The notes: a model not told the origin generated them from the sequence alone. DNA of 64,000 nucleotides from Hymenobacter elongatus (GCF_004745955.1 NZ_SRLD01000002.1:62001-126000); one strand, 5' to 3'. Counted from the first letter of the stretch, positions 25,528 through 35,154 are shown. Translations and numbers: made by a program.

Positions 25528-27126
25528 CTACACGTCGAACTTGATGCCCTGGGCCAGCGGCAGCTGATCGGAGTAGTTGATGGTATTAGTCTGGCGGCGC
25601 ATGTACACTTTCCAGGCGTCGGAGCCGGACTCGCGGCCGCCGCCGGTCTCCTTCTCGCCGCCGAAAGCTCCACCAATCTCTGCCCCCGACGTGCCGATGT
25701 TCACGTTGGCAATGCCGCAGTCGGAGCCCGTCTGGGACAGAAAAGCTTCGGCCTCGCGCATGTTGAGGGTAAAGATGGACGATGACAGGCCCTGTTTCAC
25801 GCCGTTTTGCAGCGCAATAGCCTCTTCCACGCTGCCGCTGTATTTAATCAGGTACAGAATCGGCGCGAAGGTTTCCTCCTGCACCGTGTGGTAGTCGTTG
25901 CGGGCTTCTACCAAGGCCGGCGTCACGTAGGTGCCAGTTGGGTACTGGTCGCCGGTCAGGATGGTGCCGCCGGTGAGCAGCGTGCCACCTTCGGCCTGTA
26001 CGGCAGCCAGGGCCTTGGTGAACATTTCCACGGCCTGCTTATCGATCAGCGGGCCGACCAGTGTGCCTTCCTGCAACGGGTTGCCGATGGGCAGCTTGGG
26101 ATAAATAGCCAGCAAACGGCTTTTCACATCCTCATAAATCGAGTCGTGGATAATGAGGCGACGCGTGGTAGTGCAGCGCTGCCCCGCCGTGCCCACGGCC
26201 CCGAATACCACGGCGCGCATGGCCATGGCTACGTCGGCATGCTGCGTCAGAATAATGGCATTGTTGCCCCCCAGCTCCAGCAGCGCGCGGCCCAGGCGGG
26301 CCCCCACCACTTCTCCTACCTTCTTGCCCATGCGCGTCGAGCCGGTAGCCGACACCAGCGGCACGCGCGGATCGGCGGCCATAGCGGCCCCGATTTCAGC
26401 TTCGCCGATTACCACGTTGAAAATCCCCTCCGGCAGCTCATTGGCCCGCAATACGTCCTTGATGATGTGCTGCACGGCAATGGCTACCAGCGGCGTTTTC
26501 TCGGACGGCTTCCAGATGTTCACATCGCCGCACACGGCGGCCAGCATAGCATTCCAGCTCCACACGGCCACCGGGAAGTTGAAGGCCGAAATGGTGCCCA
26601 CGATGCCCAGGGGTTGATATTGGTCGTACATGCGGTGCGCCGGACGCTCGGAGTGCATCGTGAAGCCGTGCAATTGGCGCGAAAGGCCCACGGCAAAGTC
26701 GCAGATATCAATCATCTCCTGCACTTCACCCAGGCCCTCCTGCAGCAGTTTGCCCATCTCGTAGCTCACCAGCTTGCCCAGCGGCTCCTTATACTCGCGC
26801 AGCTTGTTGCCGATCTGGCGCACGATTTCGCCCCGCTTGGGTGCGGGCACCAGTCGCCAGCTTTTGAAGGCTTCCTGGGCCGTTGTTACTACCGCGTCGT
26901 AGTCGGCGGTAGTCGCCAGGCGCACCGTGGCAATCAGCTGCCCATCGACGGGCGAATACACGGTCCGGGAGTTTTCGTTGGCCGCGCCGCCCCACTGCAG
27001 GCCAGTGCTGTAGGCGGCATTTTCGGCTTCTACGCCCAGCTCGCGCAACACCTGCCGGATGCCGTGTGAGTCGTGTTCCTGTACGTTGGTGCCAGTGGCG
27101 GTAGCTTCTTCGAAGGCCTGTTTCAT
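25528..27126 (-). CDS. ALDH7-type aldehyde dehydrogenase (alpha-aminoadipic semialdehyde / L-P6C dehydrogenase)
   Basis: The 532-residue protein is a complete NAD(P)-dependent aldehyde dehydrogenase. Visible features: cofactor loop GSTRMGKKVG at 262, general-base Glu284 in LLELGGNN, catalytic Cys318 in GTAGQRCTTTRR, and the C-terminal GGGRESGSDAWKVYMRRQT that is typical of the ALDH7A1 (antiquitin) branch. This branch oxidises alpha-aminoadipic semialdehyde in lysine breakdown; that substrate is inferred from the branch. No other lysine-catabolic gene is adjacent. It seems to be transcribed alone. Confidence 0.9.
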   Translation of the reverse strand: MKQAFEEATATGTNVQEHDSHGIRQVLRELGVEAENAAYSTGLQWGGAANENSRTVYSPVDGQLIATVRLATTADYDAVVTTAQEAFKSWRLVPAPKRGEIVRQIGNKLREYKEPLGKLVSYEMGKLLQEGLGEVQEMIDICDFAVGLSRQLHGFTMHSERPAHRMYDQYQPLGIVGTISAFNFPVAVWSWNAMLAAVCGDVNIWKPSEKTPLVAIAVQHIIKDVLRANELPEGIFNVVIGEAEIGAAMAADPRVPLVSATGSTRMGKKVGEVVGARLGRALLELGGNNAIILTQHADVAMAMRAVVFGAVGTAGQRCTTTRRLIIHDSIYEDVKSRLLAIYPKLPIGNPLQEGTLVGPLIDKQAVEMFTKALAAVQAEGGTLLTGGTILTGDQYPTGTYVTPALVEARNDYHTVQEETFAPILYLIKYSGSVEEAIALQNGVKQGLSSSIFTLNMREAEAFLSQTGSDCGIANVNIGTSGAEIGGAFGGEKETGGGRESGSDAWKVYMRRQTNTINYSDQLPLAQGIKFDV

Positions 27127-27366
27127 GTGGAGTAAGGGTGGGAAGTGAAGTTCAGAAAGGGGGGAAAGGTATCGGGGCGTAAAGCTAACAAATAGGCGCG
27201 GGCCGGGCGCGGCAAACCCCTAGTAAGCATCATGAGGTCGGGTGTGGGTGGGCACAAGCTTCAGAAACGACCCTGCGGCTCCCACTGCTTACCGACGTAT
27301 CTGGTGCCAGCAGCTGGTGTACTACATCTGCCACTGATGTTGCCTCCTCGCCGTGCTGAGTACCAC

Positions 27367-27402
27367 AAAAAAGCCTCGCCAGCTAGCTGACGAGGCTTTT
27401 TC
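27367..27402 (-). terminator. Rho-independent terminator of the HtrA gene
   Basis: AAAAGCCTCG and CGAGGCTTTT flank the inner CAGCTAGCTG palindrome; the minus strand ends in a T run. It lies 21 bp behind the HtrA stop. Confidence 0.9.
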
Positions 27403-27422
27403 AATGCTAAAAAACAAGCTAT

Positions 27423-28928
27423 TTACTCCGCCTGCCCGATGGGGTAGTAGGCTTTGCGGCCGTCGGGATACACGCCTTCGACCAGCGCGCCCTGGTTTTC
27501 CTTGGCTGCTTCCAGGTATTGCTGCACATCCTGGGGCTTGCTCACCTTGCTCTTGTCGATGCGGGTGATAATGAAGCCGTCGTCGATGCCGGTTGCTTTA
27601 AAGTTGGAGCTCCGGACGCCGCTGATTTTAGCGCCACCCTCAATGCCAAGCTTATTCATCTCCTGCTTCGACACCGGAGCCAGCGTAGCGCCTTCATATT
27701 TAATGGATTTGGCTATTTCCTCCCGGATGATGTCGGTGGTGCCGGTGGAGTTACGCAGCGTCGCCGTTACCGTGCGGGGGTCGCTGCCGCGCAGCAAGGC
27801 CACCTTGATTTTGTCGCCAGGGCGGAAGCGCGCCACCTGCTCCTGCAGCTGCGACGACGTGTTCACCTTCACCCCGTTGATTTCGGTGATGATGTCGCCC
27901 TCCTTAATGCCAGCATCGGCCGCCGAGCTGTTTTTGCTCAGGCCCATTACGTACACGCCATTCAGGCTCGCCAGCTTTTTCTCCGAGGCCAGCGTGGCGT
28001 CCACTTCCCGAATGTTGACGCCCAGCAGCGCGCGCTGCACGACCTTATACTTCAGCAAATCGTCGATTACCTTGCTCACGATGCTACTGGGCACCGCAAA
28101 CGAGTAGCCTTCGAAAGCGCCCGAGCGTGAAGCAATGGCCGAGTTGATACCAATCAAATCACCATTCAGATTCACCAGCGCCCCACCAGAGTTGCCGGGG
28201 TTTACGACGGCATCGGTCTGCAAAAACGACTCGATACCCATGTTATCCTCACGGCGCAGAATGTTGATGTTGCGCCCCTTGGCCGATATAATACCAGCCG
28301 TTACGGTCGAGTTCAGATTGAACGGGTTGCCCACAGCCAACACCCACTCGCCTACTTTCACGTTGTCGGAGTTGCCGTAGCGCACGAAAGGCAGGCTCGT
28401 GGCATCCACCTTCAGCAGGGCTAAATCGGTGTTGGGGTCGGTGCCGACCAGCTCAGCTTTGTACTTGCGCTTATCGTCGAGCACGACCTCAATCTTATCG
28501 GCCTTATCAATCACGTGGTTGTTGGTGACGATGTAGCCGTTGGCCGCGATAATAACGCCCGAGCCCGAGCCCATCTGCGGGCCAGCCTGGGGCGAGTGAT
28601 GCTGGTCGTAGTCGTCGCCGAAGAACTGGCGCAGAAACGGGTCCATGCGCTGGCCGTTGCCGCTACCGCCCATTTTAGGGGCGTACTCCGTCATGACGTG
28701 CACCACGGCGGGCGTTACCGACGAGGCCGCCGCCACGAAGTTGAGACCTTCCGGCACTACGTAGTTACTGTTGCGCAACTCACTGGTGTAGCGCACATTG
28801 GGGTCGGCCGCTACTACCTGATTGGCATTGGCTTGCTCAGGCTCCAGCAGCTTATACCCACCCACGGCTACACCGCCACCCAGAATGGCGGAACCGAGCA
28901 GGCCGAGCATCATTTGTTTTGCTTGCAT
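27423..28928 (-). CDS. HtrA/DegP-type periplasmic serine protease
   Basis: The 501-residue protein starts with a membrane or signal segment (about 6-28). The trypsin-like domain has the full triad: His138 in TNNHVID, Asp168 in NTDLALLKV, Ser247 in NPGNSGGAL. A PDZ domain follows at about 295-385 (LLGVNIREVDATLA, AGIKEGDIITEINGVKV), and a second, more divergent PDZ-like region at about 405-490. It degrades or refolds damaged envelope proteins. The terminator lies directly downstream, and the Hsp20 gene lies upstream on the same strand with its own terminator. Confidence 0.94.
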   Translation of the reverse strand: MQAKQMMLGLLGSAILGGGVAVGGYKLLEPEQANANQVVAADPNVRYTSELRNSNYVVPEGLNFVAAASSVTPAVVHVMTEYAPKMGGSGNGQRMDPFLRQFFGDDYDQHHSPQAGPQMGSGSGVIIAANGYIVTNNHVIDKADKIEVVLDDKRKYKAELVGTDPNTDLALLKVDATSLPFVRYGNSDNVKVGEWVLAVGNPFNLNSTVTAGIISAKGRNINILRREDNMGIESFLQTDAVVNPGNSGGALVNLNGDLIGINSAIASRSGAFEGYSFAVPSSIVSKVIDDLLKYKVVQRALLGVNIREVDATLASEKKLASLNGVYVMGLSKNSSAADAGIKEGDIITEINGVKVNTSSQLQEQVARFRPGDKIKVALLRGSDPRTVTATLRNSTGTTDIIREEIAKSIKYEGATLAPVSKQEMNKLGIEGGAKISGVRSSNFKATGIDDGFIITRIDKSKVSKPQDVQQYLEAAKENQGALVEGVYPDGRKAYYPIGQAE

Positions 28929-29081
28929 GGGGAATAAAAAGATGGTTTTAGAAAAGGAAACGGTTGAAGCTACTGTAGAAAAGCAAGGAGTAACCTACCC
29001 GGCATATCCTTAACGCATGAGATGCGCCCGCTGGTATAGGGTTGCATCAGGTCGCTTTTTATCTACAACACGTACGCCAAC

Positions 29082-29112
29082 AAAAAAGACACCACGCCGG
29101 ATGTCTTTTTTT
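29082..29112 (-). terminator. Rho-independent terminator of the Hsp20 gene
   Basis: AAAAAAGACA and TGTCTTTTTT form a 10-bp stem with a 10-bp loop and a T run on the minus strand, 17 bp behind the Hsp20 stop. Confidence 0.88.
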
Positions 29113-29128
29113 GCAGACTGCCAGGCGA

Positions 29129-29572
29129 TTATAGAATCCCGATATGATGTTTCGTCACCTTCTTGCTGTCGAAAGGCAGCTTGAGGCGAAGTACTCCATG
29201 TGTAAGCTGGGCCTCAATAGCGGTAATCTCAACCGTTTCGGGCAGACGAAACGACCGGGTGAAGGTACCGTAGGCCATTTCCATGCGGCGGAACGTTGGA
29301 CCGTTGTCCGAGACTACCGGGGCTTTTCGCTCTCCGCTAATTACGAGATTCCCGTCCTGAAAGTCAATCTTCATATCCTCTTTCGGCACGCCGGGTACGG
29401 CCAGGTGCACCTCGAAGCCCTGCTCCGATTCGAGAATGTCGGCCAGCGGCACAAAGGTCTGGGTGGGCTCGGCCACAGTGGGCAGCTTGTCGCGCAACAA
29501 CTCGTTGAGTACTTTATTGAGTGCGCGGGCAGGCCGCACTGCAGGCTGGTTGTTATACAGGATAGTTGCCAT
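29129..29572 (-). CDS. Hsp20 / alpha-crystallin small heat-shock protein
   Basis: The 147-residue protein has a short N-terminal arm and an alpha-crystallin domain from about 45 to 140 (VHLAVPGVPKEDMKIDFQDG, LVISGERKAP, YGTFTRSFRLPETVE, LTHGVLRLKLP). It ends HHIGIL, with the I-x-I/L-type tail used for oligomer assembly. It acts as an ATP-independent holdase in the cytoplasm. It lies upstream of HtrA on the same strand, but a terminator between the two argues against one operon; both may respond to protein-folding stress. Confidence 0.93.
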   Translation of the reverse strand: MATILYNNQPAVRPARALNKVLNELLRDKLPTVAEPTQTFVPLADILESEQGFEVHLAVPGVPKEDMKIDFQDGNLVISGERKAPVVSDNGPTFRRMEMAYGTFTRSFRLPETVEITAIEAQLTHGVLRLKLPFDSKKVTKHHIGIL

Positions 29573-29822
29573 GGTAGTGAGAAAGTAAAGTGGAGGTTTA
29601 AACTCGCTGATACCGGCTTCGGCACACCTCTACTCCATAAATTCTATACCACTTGAACCAACGCAGGCAAGCAATGGCAGAATGTCTATTACGTAACCTA
29701 CAGCGTGCCGCCACAGCGCAAATCACCTTGACAAAACTTCACCCAGCACCCTCAAGCAAACGATAGCACTAACTATACACTATGCCATTTTGGCAACGCA
29801 ACTCGTTTAAACAGTCCTATAC

Positions 29823-30638
29823 TTAGTGTTGCGTCGGTAATTGACGCCGCTCGAAGACGCCAGGGCCACGAAAAATAGTGAAGCGGATGTCGAGGCCAAC
29901 TACGGGGGTAATCGAATTGAATTTACCTCCCGGCACGACTACGTTACCGTCCACGTCAGTTTGCTCCAGCACAAAGCGGTAGGCGGTGTTGCTCGCCACC
30001 CACGGCGTCAGATCCAGGTGCGGCGACACGCGAATGCCTAGGTCGGCGCGCAGGGCACCAAAGTCGATAATCCGCTCTTTGGGTTCGGTTTCTTCGCGCT
30101 GAAACCGCAGGTAGGTAAACGCCTCGTATGCCAGACGGGGCCGCAACGCTAGTTTGCCAACCGCAAACACCCGGTCCAAGTCGAGGCGCAGGCGGGTCAC
30201 TGCCCGGCCCTCCGCCAACGGATCGGACAGAAACGTGTATTCCAGACCCAGCCGCTGCCGGAAGTTGAACTTGCCCCATGTATTCCAATGGCGCACAAAC
30301 AGCTCCGGCGTGCCGTCGACGTAGAGGCGCTGCACGTCGCTGCCTCCCCGATACACGCCGTAAGCGGCTCCGCGCAGCGTAGCACCCCCACTCCACCGCT
30401 CACTCCAGAACTTCTCGTAAGCCAGCTGCAGGCCAAGCCGATCGAGCTGGGTACCATCAAAGCCGCCGATCCGCGTGGGGCCCTGCACGCTTACCAGCAG
30501 GTAATCGTCATCGTGCAGGGCAACTTCGGCCTGCAGCTCCGGCAGTAGCAAAGTGTTATTTACGCTGTTCCGCTGGGCCTGGGCCGAAAAGCTGAGCACT
30601 ATCAGGACGGCAGCTCCAAAAGACGCTATATAGTTCAT
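29823..30638 (-). CDS. Secreted DUF2490 family protein
   Basis: The 271-residue protein starts MNYIASFGAAVLIVLSFSAQ at 30638, a signal peptide cleaved after AQA. The mature part alternates beta strands with aromatic residues (FNFRQRLGLEYTFLSDPLAE, RLRLDLDRVFAVGKLALRPR, LAYEAFTYLRFQ) and ends with a membrane-type strand region, as in DUF2490 proteins, which are probably outer-membrane barrels. A longer frame upstream is overlap with the amidohydrolase gene. It begins 29 bp behind that gene, which suggests co-transcription. Function unknown. Confidence 0.82.
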   Translation of the reverse strand: MNYIASFGAAVLIVLSFSAQAQRNSVNNTLLLPELQAEVALHDDDYLLVSVQGPTRIGGFDGTQLDRLGLQLAYEKFWSERWSGGATLRGAAYGVYRGGSDVQRLYVDGTPELFVRHWNTWGKFNFRQRLGLEYTFLSDPLAEGRAVTRLRLDLDRVFAVGKLALRPRLAYEAFTYLRFQREETEPKERIIDFGALRADLGIRVSPHLDLTPWVASNTAYRFVLEQTDVDGNVVVPGGKFNSITPVVGLDIRFTIFRGPGVFERRQLPTQH

Positions 30639-30667
30639 ACAGGGCAGCCAGAAGCCACAACTAGTTC

Positions 30668-31951
30668 TTATACATGAGATTTCATCCCATCCGGCTCGGC
30701 AGCTCCGGCAGCGGACATTTCGGCGGTAGCCACTGTGCCAGTGGCCCTGTTTTGAGCCATGGTAGCCGCCAACTCTTGCAGGGTCAGCCAAGCCATCAGG
30801 CCGGGACCTACTTCCAGGGCTTTGGGGTCGATATCGAACGTGGGCGTGTGGACCGACGAGGCATTGCGGCCATCTTCGCTGCGGGTACCCAAGCGGTAGA
30901 AGCAGGCATCGGCCGTTTGGGAATAGTAGGCAAAGTCTTCGGCCGCCATCCACTGGTCCAGCTCAATTACGTTTTCTATGCCCAGGTATGCTTCGGCGGC
31001 GGCGCGGGTGCGGGCCGTCAGCTCGGGCTCGTTTTCCAGGTACGGGTAGCCGTGGCGGATTTCCAGCTCGGCCGTAGCCCCCATCGATTCGGCCAGGCCT
31101 TCTACGAGCTTGCGCAGGTGGCCGTGGGCTTCGCGGCGCCACTCCTCGTTCAGGGTCCGGAACGTGCCTTCGATATAGACTTCGTTGGGAATAACGTTGG
31201 TGGCGCCATTGGCAATGACTTTACCGAAGGACAGCACCGACGGAATCTTGGGGCTGGCGCGCCGGCTTATAATTTGCTGGGCCGCCACGATGATATGAGC
31301 CGCTACCAGCACCGGGTCGAGATTTTGCTCGGGCATGGCCCCGTGCCCACCCTTGCCGCGCACGGTCAGGTAGAGCTCATCGGTGCTGGCCATGTAGCGC
31401 CCGGCCCGCATGCCCACCTTGCCGGCGGGCAGCATCGGGAATACGTGCTGGCCCAGGACACTGGCGGGAGTCGGATTTTGTAGTACGCCTTCTTTTATCA
31501 TCAGCGCCGCTCCACCGGGCAGCCGCTCTTCGCCGGGCTGAAAAATCAGCTTCACGGTCCCTTCAAACTCGTTGCGCAGCTGCGTCAGGATTCGGGCTGT
31601 GCCCAGCAAGGATGACGTGTGCACATCGTGGCCGCAGGCGTGCATCACCCCGGGGGCCGTCGACTTATACGGCACATCGTTCTGCTCCTGAATGGGCAGC
31701 GCGTCCATGTCGGCGCGCAGGGCCACGGTGCGGCTTGCCGGGTTCCGGCCCTCTATTAGGGCCACTACGCCCGTGTTGGCCATCGACTGCGGCCGCAAGC
31801 CCAGCTGCCGCAGCTGCTCCGTAACGAAAGCAGCGGTAGCAACTTCCTCGAAGGATAGCTCCGGATGGGCGTGCAAATGCTGCCGCCAAGCAACGATATC
31901 GGTAGCGCCGTCAGCGGCGAGGGCTTTAACGCGGGAAAGCAAGTCTTGCAT
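30668..31951 (-). CDS. M20 family amidohydrolase (N-acyl-amino-acid type)
   Basis: The 427-residue protein starts MQDLLSRVKALAADGATDIV at 31951. M20D features: HAHPELSFEE near residue 27, the metal-site motif MHACGHDVHT (Cys106, His108), Glu pair in FQPGEERLPGGA at about 141, and the dimerisation/lid region with GKGGHGAMPE. Related enzymes cleave N-acyl amino acids or hippurate, or act on peptidoglycan-related amides; the substrate is not decidable here. It is cytoplasmic with no signal peptide. The DUF2490 gene follows by 29 bp. Confidence 0.92.
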   Translation of the reverse strand: MQDLLSRVKALAADGATDIVAWRQHLHAHPELSFEEVATAAFVTEQLRQLGLRPQSMANTGVVALIEGRNPASRTVALRADMDALPIQEQNDVPYKSTAPGVMHACGHDVHTSSLLGTARILTQLRNEFEGTVKLIFQPGEERLPGGAALMIKEGVLQNPTPASVLGQHVFPMLPAGKVGMRAGRYMASTDELYLTVRGKGGHGAMPEQNLDPVLVAAHIIVAAQQIISRRASPKIPSVLSFGKVIANGATNVIPNEVYIEGTFRTLNEEWRREAHGHLRKLVEGLAESMGATAELEIRHGYPYLENEPELTARTRAAAEAYLGIENVIELDQWMAAEDFAYYSQTADACFYRLGTRSEDGRNASSVHTPTFDIDPKALEVGPGLMAWLTLQELAATMAQNRATGTVATAEMSAAGAAEPDGMKSHV

Positions 31952-32091
31952 AAATAGAAAGTAGAACCTGTTTATTCTTCTCTGACTCCCTGGTAAACCC
32001 ATCAGAAGGCCTTGCTGCCAGCACCAACTATTTCAGCGGGCAGCAGGCCTCAACGGATTTGGAGAAACAGAAAACGAGTGATGCGCTTACG

Positions 32092-32640
32092 TTAAAAGGA
32101 GGTTTTGTTGAGCACTACCTGCGCGGGCTCCAGCTCGGCTTTGGGTGCCAGCGGCCGGATGCGCAACATAGCTTGCTCGGCCTCCAGGCGCGTTAGGTAG
32201 TCCCCGATCCAGAGGCGAAAGATAGGCTGCTTGAAGGTGAGGTAGTCCGTTTCTTCGGGGTAGCGGCTGATAATGGCCCGACGAATCGCCATGGCCTGCT
32301 CGCGCTCCAACCCTACGTAGGCCTGGATGCGGAAGCCCTGCGCGTATTTCACATTCTGGTTGGTGTAGGCCTGGTCGCGCAGGCGCTGCTCTACCTGAGC
32401 ATTCACCTGATTGGCAGGAGTCACCAGCGGGCGACTGGCCGCGCTGGGCAGCGCAGCCACCACCTTGGGCGGCGAGAATACCGGCCGAAACCGGCTAATA
32501 TCTTCCGACACCGGTGCGGCCGGCTTGCGGGTAGTATCAGGAGCGGCCACGGCGCGGGTAGCGGCCGGAGCCGTGGCCGCGCAGGCCGCCAACGATAACA
32601 AAGCGGAGAACAAAAGCACGTTACGAAGCAGGTATATCAT
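32092..32640 (-). CDS. SPOR-domain lipoprotein
   Basis: The 182-residue protein has a lipoprotein signal peptide with lipobox LAAC (Cys20). A Pro/Ala-rich linker at about 22-80 is followed by a SPOR-like domain at about 100-175 (GFRIQAYVGLEREQAMAIRR, FRLWIGDYLTRLEAEQAMLR). SPOR domains bind denuded glycan strands of peptidoglycan, so the protein probably links the envelope to the cell wall, perhaps at division sites. The start codon lies inside the end of deoC (20-bp overlap), which couples their translation. Confidence 0.85.
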   Translation of the reverse strand: MIYLLRNVLLFSALLSLAACAATAPAATRAVAAPDTTRKPAAPVSEDISRFRPVFSPPKVVAALPSAASRPLVTPANQVNAQVEQRLRDQAYTNQNVKYAQGFRIQAYVGLEREQAMAIRRAIISRYPEETDYLTFKQPIFRLWIGDYLTRLEAEQAMLRIRPLAPKAELEPAQVVLNKTSF

Positions 32641-33304
32641 TTTCTTCCAGCAAAGCTAGGCTATTCGAAGAACCCAGACGGTCGGCCCCGGCCATAACCA
32701 AAGCCAGCGCCGCCGTGCGCGTCCGAATGCCCCCGGCCGCTTTGATACGCATATGCGCTGGCAAGTGGCGGCGCATCAGCCGAATATCTTCCACGGAGGC
32801 GCCCCGGCTGGCAAACCCGGTGGAGGTTTTCACAAAGTCAGCTCCCGCCGATTCGCATAGTTGGCAGGCCGTAATAATTTCCTCGTCCGTGAGCAGCGCA
32901 GTTTCAATGATGACTTTCAGAATGGCTTTTTTGACGTGACACAGCTCAGCTAGCTGCCCGATTTCATCCTGCACCTCCGTCAGCCGCCCCGACTTAAAAG
33001 CGGCCACGTTGATAACCATATCAATCTCCATTGCGCCGTCGGCCAGGGCCTGGTGGGTTTCAAAAAACTTGACTTTGGTAATCTGGTAGCCCAGCGGAAA
33101 GCCCACCACGGTACAAACTGGTACGCCGGAGCCCTGCAGCCGCTCGGCAGCAAAGCGCACGTAGCAGGGCGGTACGCAAACGGAGGCAAACCGCGCCTGG
33201 GCCGCTTCCGTGCAAAGCTGGGCAATCTGGGCTTCGGTAGCATCAGGCCGCAGCAACGTGTGGTCGATGCGGGCAGCTAATTCATTGGTAGATTTTTGAC
33301 TCAT
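32621..33304 (-). CDS. deoC: Deoxyribose-phosphate aldolase
   Basis: The 227-residue enzyme has the DeoC signature: IDHTLLRPDAT near residue 13, general-acid Asp95 in MEIDMVINV, Schiff-base Lys159 in GADFVKTSTGF, and Lys188 in RIKAAGGIRT. It splits 2-deoxyribose 5-phosphate into glyceraldehyde 3-phosphate and acetaldehyde in nucleoside salvage. No other deo gene is adjacent; instead the SPOR lipoprotein gene overlaps its 3' end by 20 bp. Confidence 0.95.
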   Translation of the reverse strand: MSQKSTNELAARIDHTLLRPDATEAQIAQLCTEAAQARFASVCVPPCYVRFAAERLQGSGVPVCTVVGFPLGYQITKVKFFETHQALADGAMEIDMVINVAAFKSGRLTEVQDEIGQLAELCHVKKAILKVIIETALLTDEEIITACQLCESAGADFVKTSTGFASRGASVEDIRLMRRHLPAHMRIKAAGGIRTRTAALALVMAGADRLGSSNSLALLEENDIPAS

Positions 33305-33324
33305 AGAGCGGTGGAAAGTAAAAC

Positions 33325-33364
33325 AAACAGTGGCAGACAGCTTCTTACAAAGCCGCCTGCCACT
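33325..33364 (-). terminator. Hairpin terminator after the T9SS repeat-protein gene
   Basis: AGTGGCAGGCGGCTTT and its partial complement form a 16-bp stem (14 pairs) followed on the minus strand by a T-rich tract. It lies between the interrupted T9SS gene and deoC. Confidence 0.65.
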
Positions 33365-33459
33365 TAATACTACTCATTTTCCGGCTGGCCGGATCTGGAA
33401 GCGGTGGTGAGTTCCTGGGGCGGGGCAAACCGCCCGGCACAAAGATAAGGCCGCCCACA

Positions 33460-35154
33460 CTACTCTACCAGTATGCGGGCCGTACGGGTAGCTTGGCCGG
33501 GAGTAGTGGCCTGTAGCATATAGAATCCTGGCGCAACGCCCTGCACAGACAGCGTGGTGCCGCTGCCCTGACGTACTGCGCGACCTAGGTTATCGAGTAA
33601 GCTGAGTTGGGTGGCTACACCGGCATTGACCACATGCACTGACCCTTGTGCTGGATTCGGGTAGATGCCTAAGTGCACTGGGGACGCAGCCTTACTGGCC
33701 AGTAACGTATTGTCGGTAACGAAGGCCAGAAAGCTCAACGCCTGCAAGTGTGCCGTAGTAACCTTGGGAATAGATCCAAACGTGGCGTAGTCGGCAATCA
33801 GGCCACTGGCATATACATCTGCCCCACTTACGACTAGGCTGCTCGCAGTCAGATTAAAACTTTGGCTAGTGGTCTGCAGCCAACTAAAGACACTGGTGGT
33901 ACCACTATCCCTAATCTTGGCCAGATACATCTCTCCGGTGTAATGCGGGGAGTAAATTGTGCCCCAATACCCTGGAAAACGGGTCTTACCGATTAGATAA
34001 ACACTTGTACCCTTGACGGCTATATCAACAGCATCTGCGTAAGCGGCCTGCACCCAGACAAAGCTGCTGCTGGTCCCGCTATCCGTGAGCTTGGCCGCAA
34101 ACATTTCTGCGCCTGAATTACTCAGACGAATATTTCCAAAATCAGCATCTTGTTGAGCTTGGCCCGTAATGTATACCGCTGGGCCACTCACAGCCATGCT
34201 TCTTACTGCGTCTGTCACGGTGCCGCCCAGGCGCTGGGCCCACGCAAAGCTGCTGCTGGTCCCACTATCCGTGAGTTTAGCAATAAACCCATCCTCGCCC
34301 CCTGCGCTGGTCAGACTCAGGGGCCCAAAGTTAGCCCGACTATCAAACGAGCCACATACGTAAACGCGCCCAGCGCTGCCCACGGCTACTTTGGTAATAT
34401 AGTCGCTCGATGCCCCGCCGACCTGTTGGGCCCATACGAAACGTCCCGTGGCCCCGGCATCCGTGTGCTTAACGATAAAGCCTTCAGTATCTGCGTTGAC
34501 ATCATTCGGCGTGGATGTACTCAGGTTTCCGCCACCAAAGTCAATGGTGCCGCCCAACGTGCCAGCCACATACACATTAGCACCAGCCACGGCGATTGAG
34601 CCGAGCCTTGTAATAGCCCCTGTGCTTGGGCTGGCAGACTGCTGCGCCCAAGTGAAGCTCGCTGTGGTACCGGCATCTGTAAGCTTGGCTACAAATAACG
34701 CTTTGGCTGGAAAAGAACTCGCCAAAGTCAACGTAATAGTCCCAAACTGTACGGTGCCTTGTGCGAAGTAACCTGTAAGATATATGTTGCTGCCGTTGAC
34801 TGCCAGGCCATTCGCATAGATATTAGCGCTGCTACCATTTATAGCCTGTGCCCACACGAATGCATTACTGGCTTTACTCCATTTGGCAATAAAGAGACGA
34901 CTGGTAGCGGCATTACCATTTACCAAGGCAATGCTGCCAAACTGCACTGTACCCGAGAATGACCCGAACATATACACGTTGCCGTTGTCATCGGCCGTAG
35001 TAGCCCTTACAAAAGTATTATTCTGGCTGTAAGCCTGCGTGGGCGTAACAACGGCTTGCTAAGCCGGAGCTTGGCCCTGCACAGCCACGGGGCAAAGCAG
35101 TAACAGGACCAAAATCAGAAGGGAAGCGGGAAAACATGAATAGATGTTTTTCAT
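33460..35154 (-). pseudogene. T9SS-sorted repeat protein interrupted by an in-frame UAG
   Basis: An ATG at 35154 opens a normal signal peptide (MKNIYSCFPASLLILVLLLL, then CPVAVQGQA), but codon 32 (35061-35059) is TAG. The same frame then runs uninterrupted for 532 codons to the stop at 33460. The body has about seven repeats of some 60-65 residues (SBBP-like: AVSGPAVYITGQ, DFGNIRLSNSGAEMFAAKLT, DSGTSSSFVWVQ). The C-terminus is a type A T9SS sorting domain (LGIYPNPAQGSVHVVNAG ... GFYMLQATTPGQATRTARIL). GC content is clearly lower than in neighbours. A single change CAG to TAG would explain the break; a sequencing error, readthrough, or a recent null mutation are all possible. Confidence 0.75.

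Noticed and set aside
25807..27069. 420-codon open frame on the plus strand
   Set aside because: Antisense to the ALDH7-type gene, which has a complete active site.
30639..30953. N-terminal extension of the DUF2490 protein
   Set aside because: It overlaps the end of the amidohydrolase gene, and the ATG at 30638 begins a proper signal peptide.
32006..32050. Imperfect inverted repeat behind the SPOR lipoprotein and amidohydrolase region
   Set aside because: The stem (GGCCTTGCTGCC and partner) is plausible, but the loop is long and there is no T run, so it was not called a terminator.
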